Positions 31,682-40,089 of a DNA stretch of 64,000 nucleotides are shown here, one piece after another (within the stretch, counting starts at the first letter, position 1; each line of letters opens with the position of its first letter). The notes under the pieces are model-generated. The model saw nothing but the letters and a program-made list of their open reading frames with translations. It ran no database searches and had not been told where the DNA came from. The DNA is taken from NCBI GenBank assembly GCA_040905265.1, contig JBBDRW010000187.1, positions 1-64,000 on the forward strand, in the 5' to 3' direction. Source of the stretch: JBBDRW01 sp040905265 (GTDB lineage: Bacteria > Bacteroidota > Rhodothermia > Balneolales > Balneolaceae). A program made the translations under genes and the position numbers.

Positions 31682-32901
31682 GAATTCGAATCAATCATAC
31701 AATTTCAATACTTTTCACACTCATGCTGGTTGCAGGGGTCCTGTCCTCAGCGACTGCACAGTCGTCCGATTACGAAATTCAGCAAGATTTCAGAGCTGAA
31801 TACGAGGAACTTGTATCCTGGGTAGACAATGCGGTATCCAGTTCAGATCTGAATGAGATCTCGGACAGAATTGATGGGTTCGAAGAGGTGTATACCGAAC
31901 ACGCATCACTGATTAATTCAGCTATTTTTCCCGATACATTCGGTGCCCGGATGTCAGATCTTCGATCCAGATATACTGCGGCGGTTCAGAACATTGAAAC
32001 CATCGAACAACTGAATGAGAGGGTAGAGGAGCTTGCCGGGGAGGTAGAACAGCAGAGAGCACGGCTTGATGAGCTGAATGCACAGGCAGACCAACTGCTT
32101 GCCGATATCCAGCAATCGGAAGCCAATGAAGAGCGTCTCTCCGTTCTCGTTGCCCAGTATCGGCAAAACATTGAGGCAAAGGATGAATTTGTCTCCGGTG
32201 TTCTTCAACAGTTGCTGCAGCGTTACCAGTCTCTGGACTCATCGGTAATGGCCGAACTGTCAGAAGCGAGTGAGCAGCTGGATGATAACCCACTGGATAT
32301 TATCCGTACCATTCTTGCCGAGTACATCAATCAGACAGATCAGGTCTCCGGCCTGGAAGCACCCGACTACCTGAGAATGAAGACGCAGCACAATTATTTT
32401 CGGGATATCTGGGACAGAATAGGCGAGAATGTAAGCCAGGTTTTTGCATCGGATCGATCCGTTCAGGCAGAACAGGAAGTTACGGATCTGTTAAATCAGT
32501 GGGATTCCAGCATTGACAACAAACTGTGGAGTGCATTGACAACCGCATTCAACCAGAATGAAATCACTCTGAATGAGTTTAACAGTTCCACTACGTTCTA
32601 TAACTCTCTGGAGGCTTATGTTGGGGAAGCAACGGCAGTAAGCCGTGAGGTTAACAGTGAGGAAGATTTCGAAAACTTCAGAAACTTCTCAGGATACTGG
32701 AACGGGATTGTCAAAAGCCAGTGGGGGGAATATCTGACAAAAGGTGAAGTATTAACATTTGATCAGATCTCCTCGATTGACCGGCAACTGGAAGAGTGGA
32801 ATCAGGCGGCATCTCCCACATCAAACCTGATGCTGATCCTCTTTTTGGTGAGCATTGCCGTAATTATCGGGCTGGTCGTGATGCTTGTCTCCAAGAAGTA
32901 A
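31678..32901 (+). CDS. Exported coiled-coil protein with C-terminal membrane anchor
   Basis: A 407-residue protein of unrecognised family. A cleavable signal (about 1-28, ending ATAQ) is followed by a helical region. A long coiled coil lies at about residues 100-150, with heptads rich in Leu, Glu and Gln (EQLNERVEELAGEVEQQRAR), then further helical segments. One transmembrane helix near the C-terminus (LMLILFLVSIAVIIGLVVM) ends in Ser-Lys-Lys. The predicted topology places nearly the whole protein in the periplasm, anchored to the inner membrane by its tail. It is coupled by a 4-bp overlap to the preceding lipoprotein, suggesting an envelope-spanning pair. A strong terminator follows. Confidence 0.72.
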   Translation: MRIRINHTISILFTLMLVAGVLSSATAQSSDYEIQQDFRAEYEELVSWVDNAVSSSDLNEISDRIDGFEEVYTEHASLINSAIFPDTFGARMSDLRSRYTAAVQNIETIEQLNERVEELAGEVEQQRARLDELNAQADQLLADIQQSEANEERLSVLVAQYRQNIEAKDEFVSGVLQQLLQRYQSLDSSVMAELSEASEQLDDNPLDIIRTILAEYINQTDQVSGLEAPDYLRMKTQHNYFRDIWDRIGENVSQVFASDRSVQAEQEVTDLLNQWDSSIDNKLWSALTTAFNQNEITLNEFNSSTTFYNSLEAYVGEATAVSREVNSEEDFENFRNFSGYWNGIVKSQWGEYLTKGEVLTFDQISSIDRQLEEWNQAASPTSNLMLILFLVSIAVIIGLVVMLVSKK

Positions 32902-32976
32902 CCAGGAGATAGCCGGCGAGCCTTCAATCTTGCTTCTTGAAGAGTAACCCTGATGTTCTGTCGATCAGACTCAGAT

Positions 32977-33009
32977 AAAAAGCCCTGTAAGCCACAGGGC
33001 TTTTTTTTT
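32977..33009. terminator. Intrinsic terminator, probably bidirectional
   Basis: The 12-bp perfect stem AAAAAGCCCTGT / ACAGGGCTTTTT (32977-32988, 32994-33005) has a 5-base loop, and the T-run continues to 33009. It ends the lipoprotein/coiled-coil operon. The A-run on the left gives a shorter T-run on the other strand, so it can also serve the convergent VWA gene. Confidence 0.93.
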
Positions 33010-33044
33010 AATCGGCCAGCCATTGTAACGATTTCAGGTGAGTT

Positions 33045-35150
33045 TCAGGGAAGAGCTGCCGTCCGCCGCAGAATCCACTCGGCTGTCAACAGCAGTGTAA
33101 CCAGTAGAAACCAGAAGAGGTGTTCAAAAAGATAGCGGTAGTCGGAATGGCGTACTTCCACAGCTTCCTGTAACTGGCGCTCTTCAAGTTTCAGGAGGAA
33201 CTGGCTTTGCAGGTCTCCCTGAAGAGTAGTGCCACCGGTTATGGTTGCAAGCTGCCCGAGTCGTTCATCACTGCGTTGGGTCTGAATAAATTCGATATTG
33301 GATTCAGTTACGGTAAAGGCACCGGACTGTTCATCAATGGCCCGCCCTGTTTTTCGCGCAGTAGCTTCGTAGAAGTACTCTCCATAGCCAAGGCTTCCTA
33401 TTTCAAGGTCATAGTTGCCACCGGAGCGGTTCCTCATGGTATGGGCCTGTTCGAAATCCTGCCCGCCGGACAAAACAACTTCGATGGCCGCTTCCGGTTC
33501 AATCTCTCCGGTCTCATTGGTAAGTGATGCTACGAATCGTACCGGTTCTGACTCCTGAAAGAGGCGTTTGACCGGCTCTATTCTGAGGTTTCTGTGGTCG
33601 GGATCCGTACTGGTCCAGGAGGCGAGGTTCAGGAGAAGAGTTTGAGTAAATTCACGGAATTCATCCTCCCGGTTTTGTAAATTGCGATACCAGCCGTATC
33701 CATTGACCACTGTCCGGCGAATCGAACCGGCCTCCTCGGTAACAATAACCGGAAGTTCAATATCGGTACCCTCGAATGAAGCCTCAAACAGGCGATCTGC
33801 TGTAGGTGGAAGCTGGTATTGCCCCTCTCTTGAACGGATAGGCGACATTCTCTGAAACGGAACAACCGGTAGTTCCATTACCGGATGAGCAGTGGCATCC
33901 CGGCCAGCACGGAGGTAGACGGGGATTGTGTTGCCACTCTGGCCTGAAGAGATGGGGATCACATAGGAGGTTTCGTCCCCGGATGGAAAGGAGGGGGTTG
34001 TAAACTGCAGGACCGGGACACCTTCCAGAAGCGGTTGGAAGCCACTCAGATTGTTTGGAATCGCTCCGTGGAGGATGATCAGATCCAATTCTCCAGACTC
34101 TTCAATTTGATCCAGCGGCCCCTCCATGAAACGGTCTCCAAGCCAGGTTCGGCTCAGGACTTCAAAACTCTGGTCGGACTGAATGAGATTTCGAATCGCA
34201 CCGACATCGGGGTGTATTTCAAAAGAGATATGCGCAATTCTGGTTTTATCATCCAATACATTAATGGCAAATGGCAGCCGGTTGTTCTCCGTGGTCTGTT
34301 CTTCATCCATCACCGGGGTAGAAAATTCATACTGTTGCAACCCTGTGTTATCCAGCGGGATTTCGAATCGTTCTGTAAGGGTGGAGAGTTCACTGCTGAA
34401 TGTGATAGGCCGGCTCTCCAGAATCTCTCCATCCTTCAATAACTGAAGTTCAGTTTGAACACCGTCAAAGCCGTTTTGACTTACCGTTATATCAACCGGA
34501 TGGCGTGTATTCAGATATCCGGTTTCGTTGTGCAGCAGGTCGGTTAACACAATATCCCTGGCCTGTGTGGAGTCTCCGACAGGAACGACAAACAGGGGTA
34601 CAGACAGCTCTCTTGCATGGAAGATCGGGTCACGGCCTTGTGTAATAATTCCGTCGCTGAAGAGAACGGCCGCCTCTGCCTGCACCGACTGGTCTCTCAG
34701 ATGACGAATAACTTCATCAAGGTTCGTTGTACTGCCCTCAAGTGATAGTTGCGGATCTTCCAGGCTCTCAACCTGGTTGCTGAAGCGATAGAACTGAAAT
34801 GTTATCTCCTCCATCTCCTCAAACCTGAAACTATCGATCAGCTCCTGGTAGGATTCCACTCCCCGGTAGTCGCCACGCAAAACACTCATACTTCTGCTGT
34901 CATCCAGATAGACGGCAATTTCAGGGTTTCTGGTTGTCACCTGGTCTGTCCGGATATACGGATTTAAAAGCAAGATGATCAGGATGGTGAGAGCGGTGCC
35001 CCGCAGTGTGATCAACGTCCATTTTTTCAGCGGCGACCCGCTTGAAAGGGTCGCATAACTCCACCAGGAAATTCCCACAGATAGTACGAAGAGAAGTACC
35101 AGGATAAGAGTTGAAAAAACCGGGCTGAACCCTTGAAACTGAATCTCCAT
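33045..35150 (-). CDS. VWA-domain membrane protein (Bat-like)
   Basis: A 701-residue inner-membrane protein. Two N-terminal helices (about 10-32 and 48-64) precede a von Willebrand A-like domain. The metal-ion site D83-x-S85-x-S87 (DDSRSMS) is intact and LFSDGIITQG supplies the later Asp. Beta-rich domains fill the middle (about 215-620), and a last helix (FEHLFWFLLVTLLLTAEWIL) precedes the basic C-terminus. The arrangement resembles the large VWA proteins found with MoxR ATPases and DUF58 proteins, thought to act as chaperone or maturation modules. The MoxR gene lies 74 bp upstream on the same strand; no DUF58 gene is present. Confidence 0.82.
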   Translation of the reverse strand: MEIQFQGFSPVFSTLILVLLFVLSVGISWWSYATLSSGSPLKKWTLITLRGTALTILIILLLNPYIRTDQVTTRNPEIAVYLDDSRSMSVLRGDYRGVESYQELIDSFRFEEMEEITFQFYRFSNQVESLEDPQLSLEGSTTNLDEVIRHLRDQSVQAEAAVLFSDGIITQGRDPIFHARELSVPLFVVPVGDSTQARDIVLTDLLHNETGYLNTRHPVDITVSQNGFDGVQTELQLLKDGEILESRPITFSSELSTLTERFEIPLDNTGLQQYEFSTPVMDEEQTTENNRLPFAINVLDDKTRIAHISFEIHPDVGAIRNLIQSDQSFEVLSRTWLGDRFMEGPLDQIEESGELDLIILHGAIPNNLSGFQPLLEGVPVLQFTTPSFPSGDETSYVIPISSGQSGNTIPVYLRAGRDATAHPVMELPVVPFQRMSPIRSREGQYQLPPTADRLFEASFEGTDIELPVIVTEEAGSIRRTVVNGYGWYRNLQNREDEFREFTQTLLLNLASWTSTDPDHRNLRIEPVKRLFQESEPVRFVASLTNETGEIEPEAAIEVVLSGGQDFEQAHTMRNRSGGNYDLEIGSLGYGEYFYEATARKTGRAIDEQSGAFTVTESNIEFIQTQRSDERLGQLATITGGTTLQGDLQSQFLLKLEERQLQEAVEVRHSDYRYLFEHLFWFLLVTLLLTAEWILRRTAALP

Positions 35151-35224
35151 AACTGAATGTCAGGGTTTGGAAACGGCCTCGTCTATCGTCAAATGGTGTG
35201 GCAGAGTGCCTGAACCGGCTTCTG

Positions 35225-36232
35225 TCAGGATAACTTGTCGAGAAGGTTCCGGATGATGTCCACACTGTTCAGGCCTTCTGCTTCCGCCGCATAGTTGGTT
35301 ACAATTCGGTGTCTCAACACCGGTATGGCAAGCGCACGAATATCCTCAGATGTAACGTTCACCCTGCCGTGAGCCAACGCCCGTGCCTTTCCGCCAAGGA
35401 TCAAAAACTGGGATGCACGGGGTCCGGCTCCCCAGCTCAGATATTTATTGACATAGTCATCCGCCATTTCGGTATTCGGACGTGTGTAGCTGACAAGCCG
35501 GACTGCGCTATCCAGCACATTGTCCGGTACTGGAACTTCAAGTACGATCTGTTGAAGTTCCAGTATCTGTTCCCTGGTCAGGATCTGCTCAACTTTTTCC
35601 TGCCGCAGAGCAGTTGTTTTACTGACGATTGTTTTCTCATCTTGAAAATCGGGATAGTCAAGCCAGAGATGAAACATGAACCGGTCAAGTTGTGCCTCCG
35701 GTAGTGGATAGGTGCCCTCCTGTTCAATCGGGTTCTGGGTAGCCAGAACAAAAAAGGGTTCTTCCAGCGGATACGTATGGCCTGCTGCCGTAACGTGATA
35801 CTCCTGCATTCCTTCCAGAAGTGCGGCCTGGGTTTTGGGTGGAGTCCGGTTGATTTCGTCGGCCAGAACGATATTTGCAAATACCGGCCCACGTACAAAT
35901 TTGAACTGTTTGTGCCCGCTCTGATGGTCCTCTTCTATGATCTCTGTACCGGTAATGTCTCCCGGCATCAGGTCCGGTGTAAACTGAATTCGGCTGAATG
36001 TAAGGTTAAGGCTTTCAGCAAGGGTTCGGATCAACAGTGTTTTGGCAAGTCCCGGTACCCCAACCAAAACACAGTGCCCCCTCGAAAAAAGTGCAATCAA
36101 CAGCTGATCGATGATCTCAGTTTGCCCGACGACCGCTTTTCCGATTTCACTTTTTATTTTTTGATAGGACTCTGTAAAAAAGTCGACTGCTTCAACCGGG
36201 TCAGTTGTTGTCAACGGCGGTCTGGAGCTCAT
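35225..36232 (-). CDS. MoxR-family AAA+ ATPase
   Basis: A 335-residue AAA+ ATPase. Walker A GVPGLAKT is at residues 58-65, where Ala replaces the usual Gly as is normal in MoxR. Walker B VLADEIN is near 121-127. FTPDLMPGDITG, TPPKTQAALLEGMQE and ATQNPIEQEGTYPLPEAQLDRF are signature segments, and a C-terminal lid contains GAGPRASQFLILGGKARAL. MoxR proteins act with VWA-domain partners in cofactor insertion or complex assembly. Here the partner is the downstream VWA gene. The start overlaps the 3' end of the SurA-like gene by 32 bp and no alternative ATG exists before the core. Confidence 0.93.
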   Translation of the reverse strand: MSSRPPLTTTDPVEAVDFFTESYQKIKSEIGKAVVGQTEIIDQLLIALFSRGHCVLVGVPGLAKTLLIRTLAESLNLTFSRIQFTPDLMPGDITGTEIIEEDHQSGHKQFKFVRGPVFANIVLADEINRTPPKTQAALLEGMQEYHVTAAGHTYPLEEPFFVLATQNPIEQEGTYPLPEAQLDRFMFHLWLDYPDFQDEKTIVSKTTALRQEKVEQILTREQILELQQIVLEVPVPDNVLDSAVRLVSYTRPNTEMADDYVNKYLSWGAGPRASQFLILGGKARALAHGRVNVTSEDIRALAIPVLRHRIVTNYAAEAEGLNSVDIIRNLLDKLS

Positions 36233-37598
36233 GTAAATCTGGATTTGGTTCTTGAAATCTGGAGGGGATATCTATCTTGTATTCAATGTAAATCTCATCC
36301 CTGAGGTCCTGTAACCACTGGGTAAAGACACGCATTCGCTTCTGTTCCAGTGCGATGTTCCGAATCCGGTCATAATCCTGTTCGAGATTGGCCTCGTGTT
36401 CTGGTACCAGCCGGTCAAGACGGACTATCCGGAAAGCGCGTTCTGCTGTTTGAGTCTGAGGATTAAATGCACGTGGTTCCGAAATTTCACCAGGTTCATT
36501 TAAAAGCAGGACGATTCGATAGAGTGCCGGGTCGAGTTGATTGATTGCAAGTAACCGGTTCAGGGATTGAGGATTCATCATCCGGCCTCCAAGGCCCCGT
36601 GTAAATTCATCATCTGAATGTTCTCGTGCCATTTCGGAAAATGAAGCACCGTGGTTCAGTACACTGTCCCGGATAGCGTTCAATTCCTGGATAGCAGCTT
36701 CTTCATCCAGCCCCTCTTCATCAACTCGAATCAGTAAATTATTGGTGTCAATGTTTTCCCCGACTCTACGGTTCAGGCGAATGAGGTGATATCCGAACGA
36801 GGTCTGCACCACTCCTGATATTCCGTCAGGTTCCAGTGCTGCTGCTGCAGCGGAATAGGAAGAGACCAGGTCGCTCATTGGAAGCATCCCGAGATGCCCG
36901 CCATCATCAGCATCCGGGCTGGAGCTGTGTCTGCGGGCCATCTCTTCGAATGAGGCACCCTGGTTAATAATAGAGTCTCGGATCGCTTCAATTTTTTCAA
37001 GTGCCGCCTGTTCCGCATCAGCAAGTGGTGGAGGTATGATAACAATTTGTGAAAGAGCGACCTGTTCCGGTATTTGTGGAAGTGAATCGGCTGGAATACT
37101 GTTGAAAAACTCAACGACTTCCGGCCGGGTAATATCAACACTATTCAGCCTCTGCTGCTGCACCTGCTGGATCAGGAACTGTTCCCGGAATTGCTCCCGG
37201 TTTTCGGCACGGAGCTGCACGATGCTCTGCCCGAATTGTTGTTCCAGTGCTTCTTCACTTCCGGCCTGTTGTACAAGCTGTTGAATTCGATCATCCATTT
37301 GCCGGTTTACAATATCATCCGAGACGGTTATGGAGTCGATCTCAGCTTTCTCAAGGAGGACATAGTTGTCAATCATCGACTCCATCACATTGTACCACAG
37401 ATCTTCACTGAATTCTGCAGACTGGTTCTGCATTCTAAGTTCTCTCATATAGTTCCGGATCTGGTTGTCAACATCCGATTTGAGAAGGACGCGGTCATTG
37501 ACCAGTGCGACAACGCGGTCGGAGAGCTCTGCGGACTGGGCAAACAGTGTAGGGGCAGAGATGAGCAGCAGAAAAAAAAGATGGATCAATGACTTCAT
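36201..37598 (-). CDS. Periplasmic peptidyl-prolyl isomerase, SurA-like
   Basis: A 465-residue exported chaperone and foldase for outer-membrane proteins. The signal peptide (about 1-20, ending LFAQ) is followed by the SurA N-terminal domain (DRVVALVNDRVLLKSDVDNQI). Two parvulin domains come next, the first with SQIVIIPPPLADAEQ, GHLGMLPMSDLVSSYS and TSFGYHLIRLNRR; the second (about 285-400) is less typical. It is 10 bp downstream of a second foldase lipoprotein gene, and its 3' end overlaps moxR by 32 bp, so these genes form one transcript. The product probably supplies the BAM machinery. Confidence 0.88.
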   Translation of the reverse strand: MKSLIHLFFLLLISAPTLFAQSAELSDRVVALVNDRVLLKSDVDNQIRNYMRELRMQNQSAEFSEDLWYNVMESMIDNYVLLEKAEIDSITVSDDIVNRQMDDRIQQLVQQAGSEEALEQQFGQSIVQLRAENREQFREQFLIQQVQQQRLNSVDITRPEVVEFFNSIPADSLPQIPEQVALSQIVIIPPPLADAEQAALEKIEAIRDSIINQGASFEEMARRHSSSPDADDGGHLGMLPMSDLVSSYSAAAAALEPDGISGVVQTSFGYHLIRLNRRVGENIDTNNLLIRVDEEGLDEEAAIQELNAIRDSVLNHGASFSEMAREHSDDEFTRGLGGRMMNPQSLNRLLAINQLDPALYRIVLLLNEPGEISEPRAFNPQTQTAERAFRIVRLDRLVPEHEANLEQDYDRIRNIALEQKRMRVFTQWLQDLRDEIYIEYKIDIPSRFQEPNPDLHELQTAVDNN

Positions 37599-37608
37599 TG
37601 GGTCGGGA

Positions 37609-38508
37609 TCAATTGGATTCGATTTCGGTTACTGATGGTGTGAGCGTCGGTACTTCCCGAACGTTCACCTGTTCGATTTCATTGTTAGCGTCAGCCTGAA
37701 GATAAAGATTCCTTATATAGGAATTAAAAAGTCGCTGTTTTTTTTCCATTTTCAGCCACTCGACAATTTGACTGATCAACCAGTCGAGGTCGGGATGGTC
37801 ACCCTCTTCCATCCGTTCCGTTAACTGGACGAAGTGAAAACCGTTCCCATGCTGGTGGATCGGAGTAATCTCCATAATACCAATCCGGTCCATATACTGG
37901 TTCATAACCGGAATATCCGCGGCCGCCATCGAGACCGGAAAAAAATGTTCTGATTGACGCAGCTGAAGGCCGGGATTGATGCTGTACTGCTCTGTAACAT
38001 CCGGCCATGAGATGCCACGAAGAAGCGCCTGCCGTGCATTCTCGGCGTCCGTCCGGGTTCGGGTTGTCAGATGTCGGAACTTGACATGCCGTTCATTCAG
38101 GACAAACCTGTCCTTGTGTGTTTCGTAATAGGCCTGAGCTTCCTCCCGGGTGACGTCAGTATCAGCATCGCTTTGGGAAAAAAGCATCTCGCGAAGGGCA
38201 TTCTCAAGTAATTGTGAGCGCAGGCGTTCAAATCGCCGCTGTAGTTCGGGATTTTCATCCAGGCCGATTCTGAGGGCTTCCTGGAGAAGAATTTGTCGGT
38301 CGATCCACGAAGATTGGTAGTTTTCCATCGCCTGCAGGGTATCCTGCTGCAATACAGATTTCGGAATTTCAGAAAGGGCTTGTTCCAGAGTCAGCACCTG
38401 ATCTCCGACTCGCGCCAGTACTTCACTCTCTCTGTTTACATCACGATCACTGCAGCCGGCAATGACCAGACAGAGAATAAGGCATCGTAACAGAATTGTC
38501 ATTCGCAT
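37609..38508 (-). CDS. Foldase-type lipoprotein with SurA/PpiC-like domain
   Basis: A 299-residue lipoprotein (lipobox VIAGC, Cys near residue 19). RVGDQVLTLEQALSEIP and the helical region up to about residue 120 resemble a SurA or PrsA N-terminal chaperone domain. The C-terminal half has a degenerate parvulin-like segment (KFRHLTTRTRTDAENARQAL, then GNGFHFVQL). Key active-site residues are not clearly visible, so it may be a chaperone without isomerase activity. It is first in the four-gene run foldase, SurA-like, MoxR, VWA, which suggests a shared role in export-protein maturation. Confidence 0.72.
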   Translation of the reverse strand: MRMTILLRCLILCLVIAGCSDRDVNRESEVLARVGDQVLTLEQALSEIPKSVLQQDTLQAMENYQSSWIDRQILLQEALRIGLDENPELQRRFERLRSQLLENALREMLFSQSDADTDVTREEAQAYYETHKDRFVLNERHVKFRHLTTRTRTDAENARQALLRGISWPDVTEQYSINPGLQLRQSEHFFPVSMAAADIPVMNQYMDRIGIMEITPIHQHGNGFHFVQLTERMEEGDHPDLDWLISQIVEWLKMEKKQRLFNSYIRNLYLQADANNEIEQVNVREVPTLTPSVTEIESN

Positions 38509-38890
38509 ATCAGGTTTGGTAAACGGTTAAAACCGAAATCTGGTATCTCTGTGAAAATCTCCTAAAAATCTGATGCATCCAAATGGATTCAGAGGATTCC
38601 AAAAGCGGGACAGATCTGCAGATGATGCGTGTGTATTCCGGTTAGGGAGTTTACTTGTTCCTGCTTTCGAGTTGAACGAATGCATGCAGGTATCTGAATG
38701 GTCTGTGAGAAACTTGCTGTACGATTTCGTACCTTTTTCAGGAGCCGGCCCGGTACACTTCTGACTTTTTTTTCGGAACAGAGTGTAATGCAAATCGCCA
38801 GAGTCAATTCTCTCCACAAGGCTCTCAGTACCAGGCATACTCCGAGATTCATCGGGATAATGACATGGGTCTCTTTCAGGAAAGTTAAAA
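38509..38890. other. 382-bp divergent spacer, no supported gene
   Basis: This lies between the foldase operon and the acyl-CoA reductase gene. Several open frames exist on both strands (one of 87 codons on the minus strand with a hydrophobic start), but none has a convincing ribosome site or a recognisable sequence. It should hold the two divergent promoters, though no clear -35/-10 pair could be fixed. An AGGAAAG ribosome site at its right end serves the next gene. Confidence 0.5.
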
Positions 38891-39982
38891 GTGCAACAAC
38901 GGATGACAGGATACAAGGAACGACTTGATGAACTTCACAAGGCGATCGGCAACTGGCTGCGGCCAGATAACCGGGAACTGCAAACTGCCATTGAGCGTAC
39001 GGTGGATGAGAAGCTATTCACATTTCCTGATATCAAACATCAGATTCTCGCACTGAAAAAATCTGTGGAACATGGAGACCTGGACCGTTGGGTAGAGCGT
39101 CACAGGGAGAGCTTGCAACTGCCTGAAACCAAAAAGATAGTATCACTGCACGCCGGTAATCTTCCACTTGCAGGATTTCAGGATATTGTCGCAGTTCTTT
39201 TGTCGGGGTCATCCTATTTGGGAAAACTCTCCAGAAAGGATCCGTGGCTGCCGGAGTCTTTTCTGAAATCAGCTGAATCTGCCGGTCTGGAGCAGATAAC
39301 GTGGTCTCTTAATCTTGACAGCCTTGCCGGTAGTGAAGCGGATGCCCTCATTTTTTCCGGTTCTCCAGTTTCGGTCGGTCCCGTACTCGATCAGGTGAGC
39401 GAGGACAATATTGTGAAACCTGATGCATCGACTTTAATCCGAACAGCACACTACTCTGTTGCCTGGGTTGGGGACCTGGAACCGAAAACGATGAAGGATC
39501 TGACGGAAGCAGTGTTTCGATACGGAGGGAGAGGATGCCGCTCGGTTGCTGTGGTTGTTTCACCCTATCCGCTGAGAGAGATCTCCTGTTCATTCACTGA
39601 TTATGTGGAAGCCTATTGGCTTCAGAATCCGCAATTGCTTTCGCCGCCTCCTGCCCTGGCACAGAGAGCGGCATACAACAGGGCCATTGGCCTGGAATAC
39701 AGCTGGCTGGATCAGTTTCTGATCGAAGAGAGAGAGGAGGTGCCGGAAGAGAATTTTATCCTCTCCTGGATAGAAGGCGGCCCGGAACGGATGAAACAGT
39801 TCATAGAGAGTAACCGACAGGGGCTGCAAACGGTCTATCTGCCGGCCGGAACATCCCCGGAGATACTCCGGGGTGCCGGTGTAACACCGGAGTGGCTGTA
39901 TACGGCGCAGAGACCGTCCATTGACTGGAAACCGGACGGTGTAGATACTATCGGATGGCTTCTTGAGGTGTTTCAGGGATGA
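38891..39982 (+). CDS. LuxC-family acyl-CoA reductase-like protein
   Basis: A 363-residue protein of the LuxC acyl-CoA reductase family (aldehyde-dehydrogenase fold) as found in Bacteroidota. The conserved HAGNLPLAGFQDIVAVLLSG and FLGKL-like YLGKLSRKD segments bind nucleotide. VFRYGGRGCRSV carries the candidate catalytic Cys. The GTG start is chosen because AGGAAAG lies 6 bp upstream; an ATG at 38903 is the alternative. There is no luxE or luxD, and no lux-type alpha/beta subunits, so bioluminescence is not suggested. It probably reduces acyl-CoA to an aldehyde in lipid metabolism, substrate unknown. Confidence 0.8.
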   Translation: MQQRMTGYKERLDELHKAIGNWLRPDNRELQTAIERTVDEKLFTFPDIKHQILALKKSVEHGDLDRWVERHRESLQLPETKKIVSLHAGNLPLAGFQDIVAVLLSGSSYLGKLSRKDPWLPESFLKSAESAGLEQITWSLNLDSLAGSEADALIFSGSPVSVGPVLDQVSEDNIVKPDASTLIRTAHYSVAWVGDLEPKTMKDLTEAVFRYGGRGCRSVAVVVSPYPLREISCSFTDYVEAYWLQNPQLLSPPPALAQRAAYNRAIGLEYSWLDQFLIEEREEVPEENFILSWIEGGPERMKQFIESNRQGLQTVYLPAGTSPEILRGAGVTPEWLYTAQRPSIDWKPDGVDTIGWLLEVFQG

Positions 39983-40089
39983 GATAGAGCTGCGCCTGCA
40001 CTTATCAGATGACAAGTACGCATCGGTGTGCCGGTCCTTTCCGAAAACGAATTCCCGCGCTGTGAAAAGGCCGTCAGAGTGAGGAACAC

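Noticed and set aside
38527..38916. Possible genes of 129 and 87 codons in the 38.5-38.9 kb spacer
   Set aside because: No ribosome site, no recognisable domain, and composition unlike neighbouring proteins; one has a hydrophobic start that could be chance.
38891..39982. Bioluminescence function for the LuxC-like gene
   Set aside because: The luciferase, LuxD and LuxE genes are absent and this family is common in non-luminous Bacteroidota.
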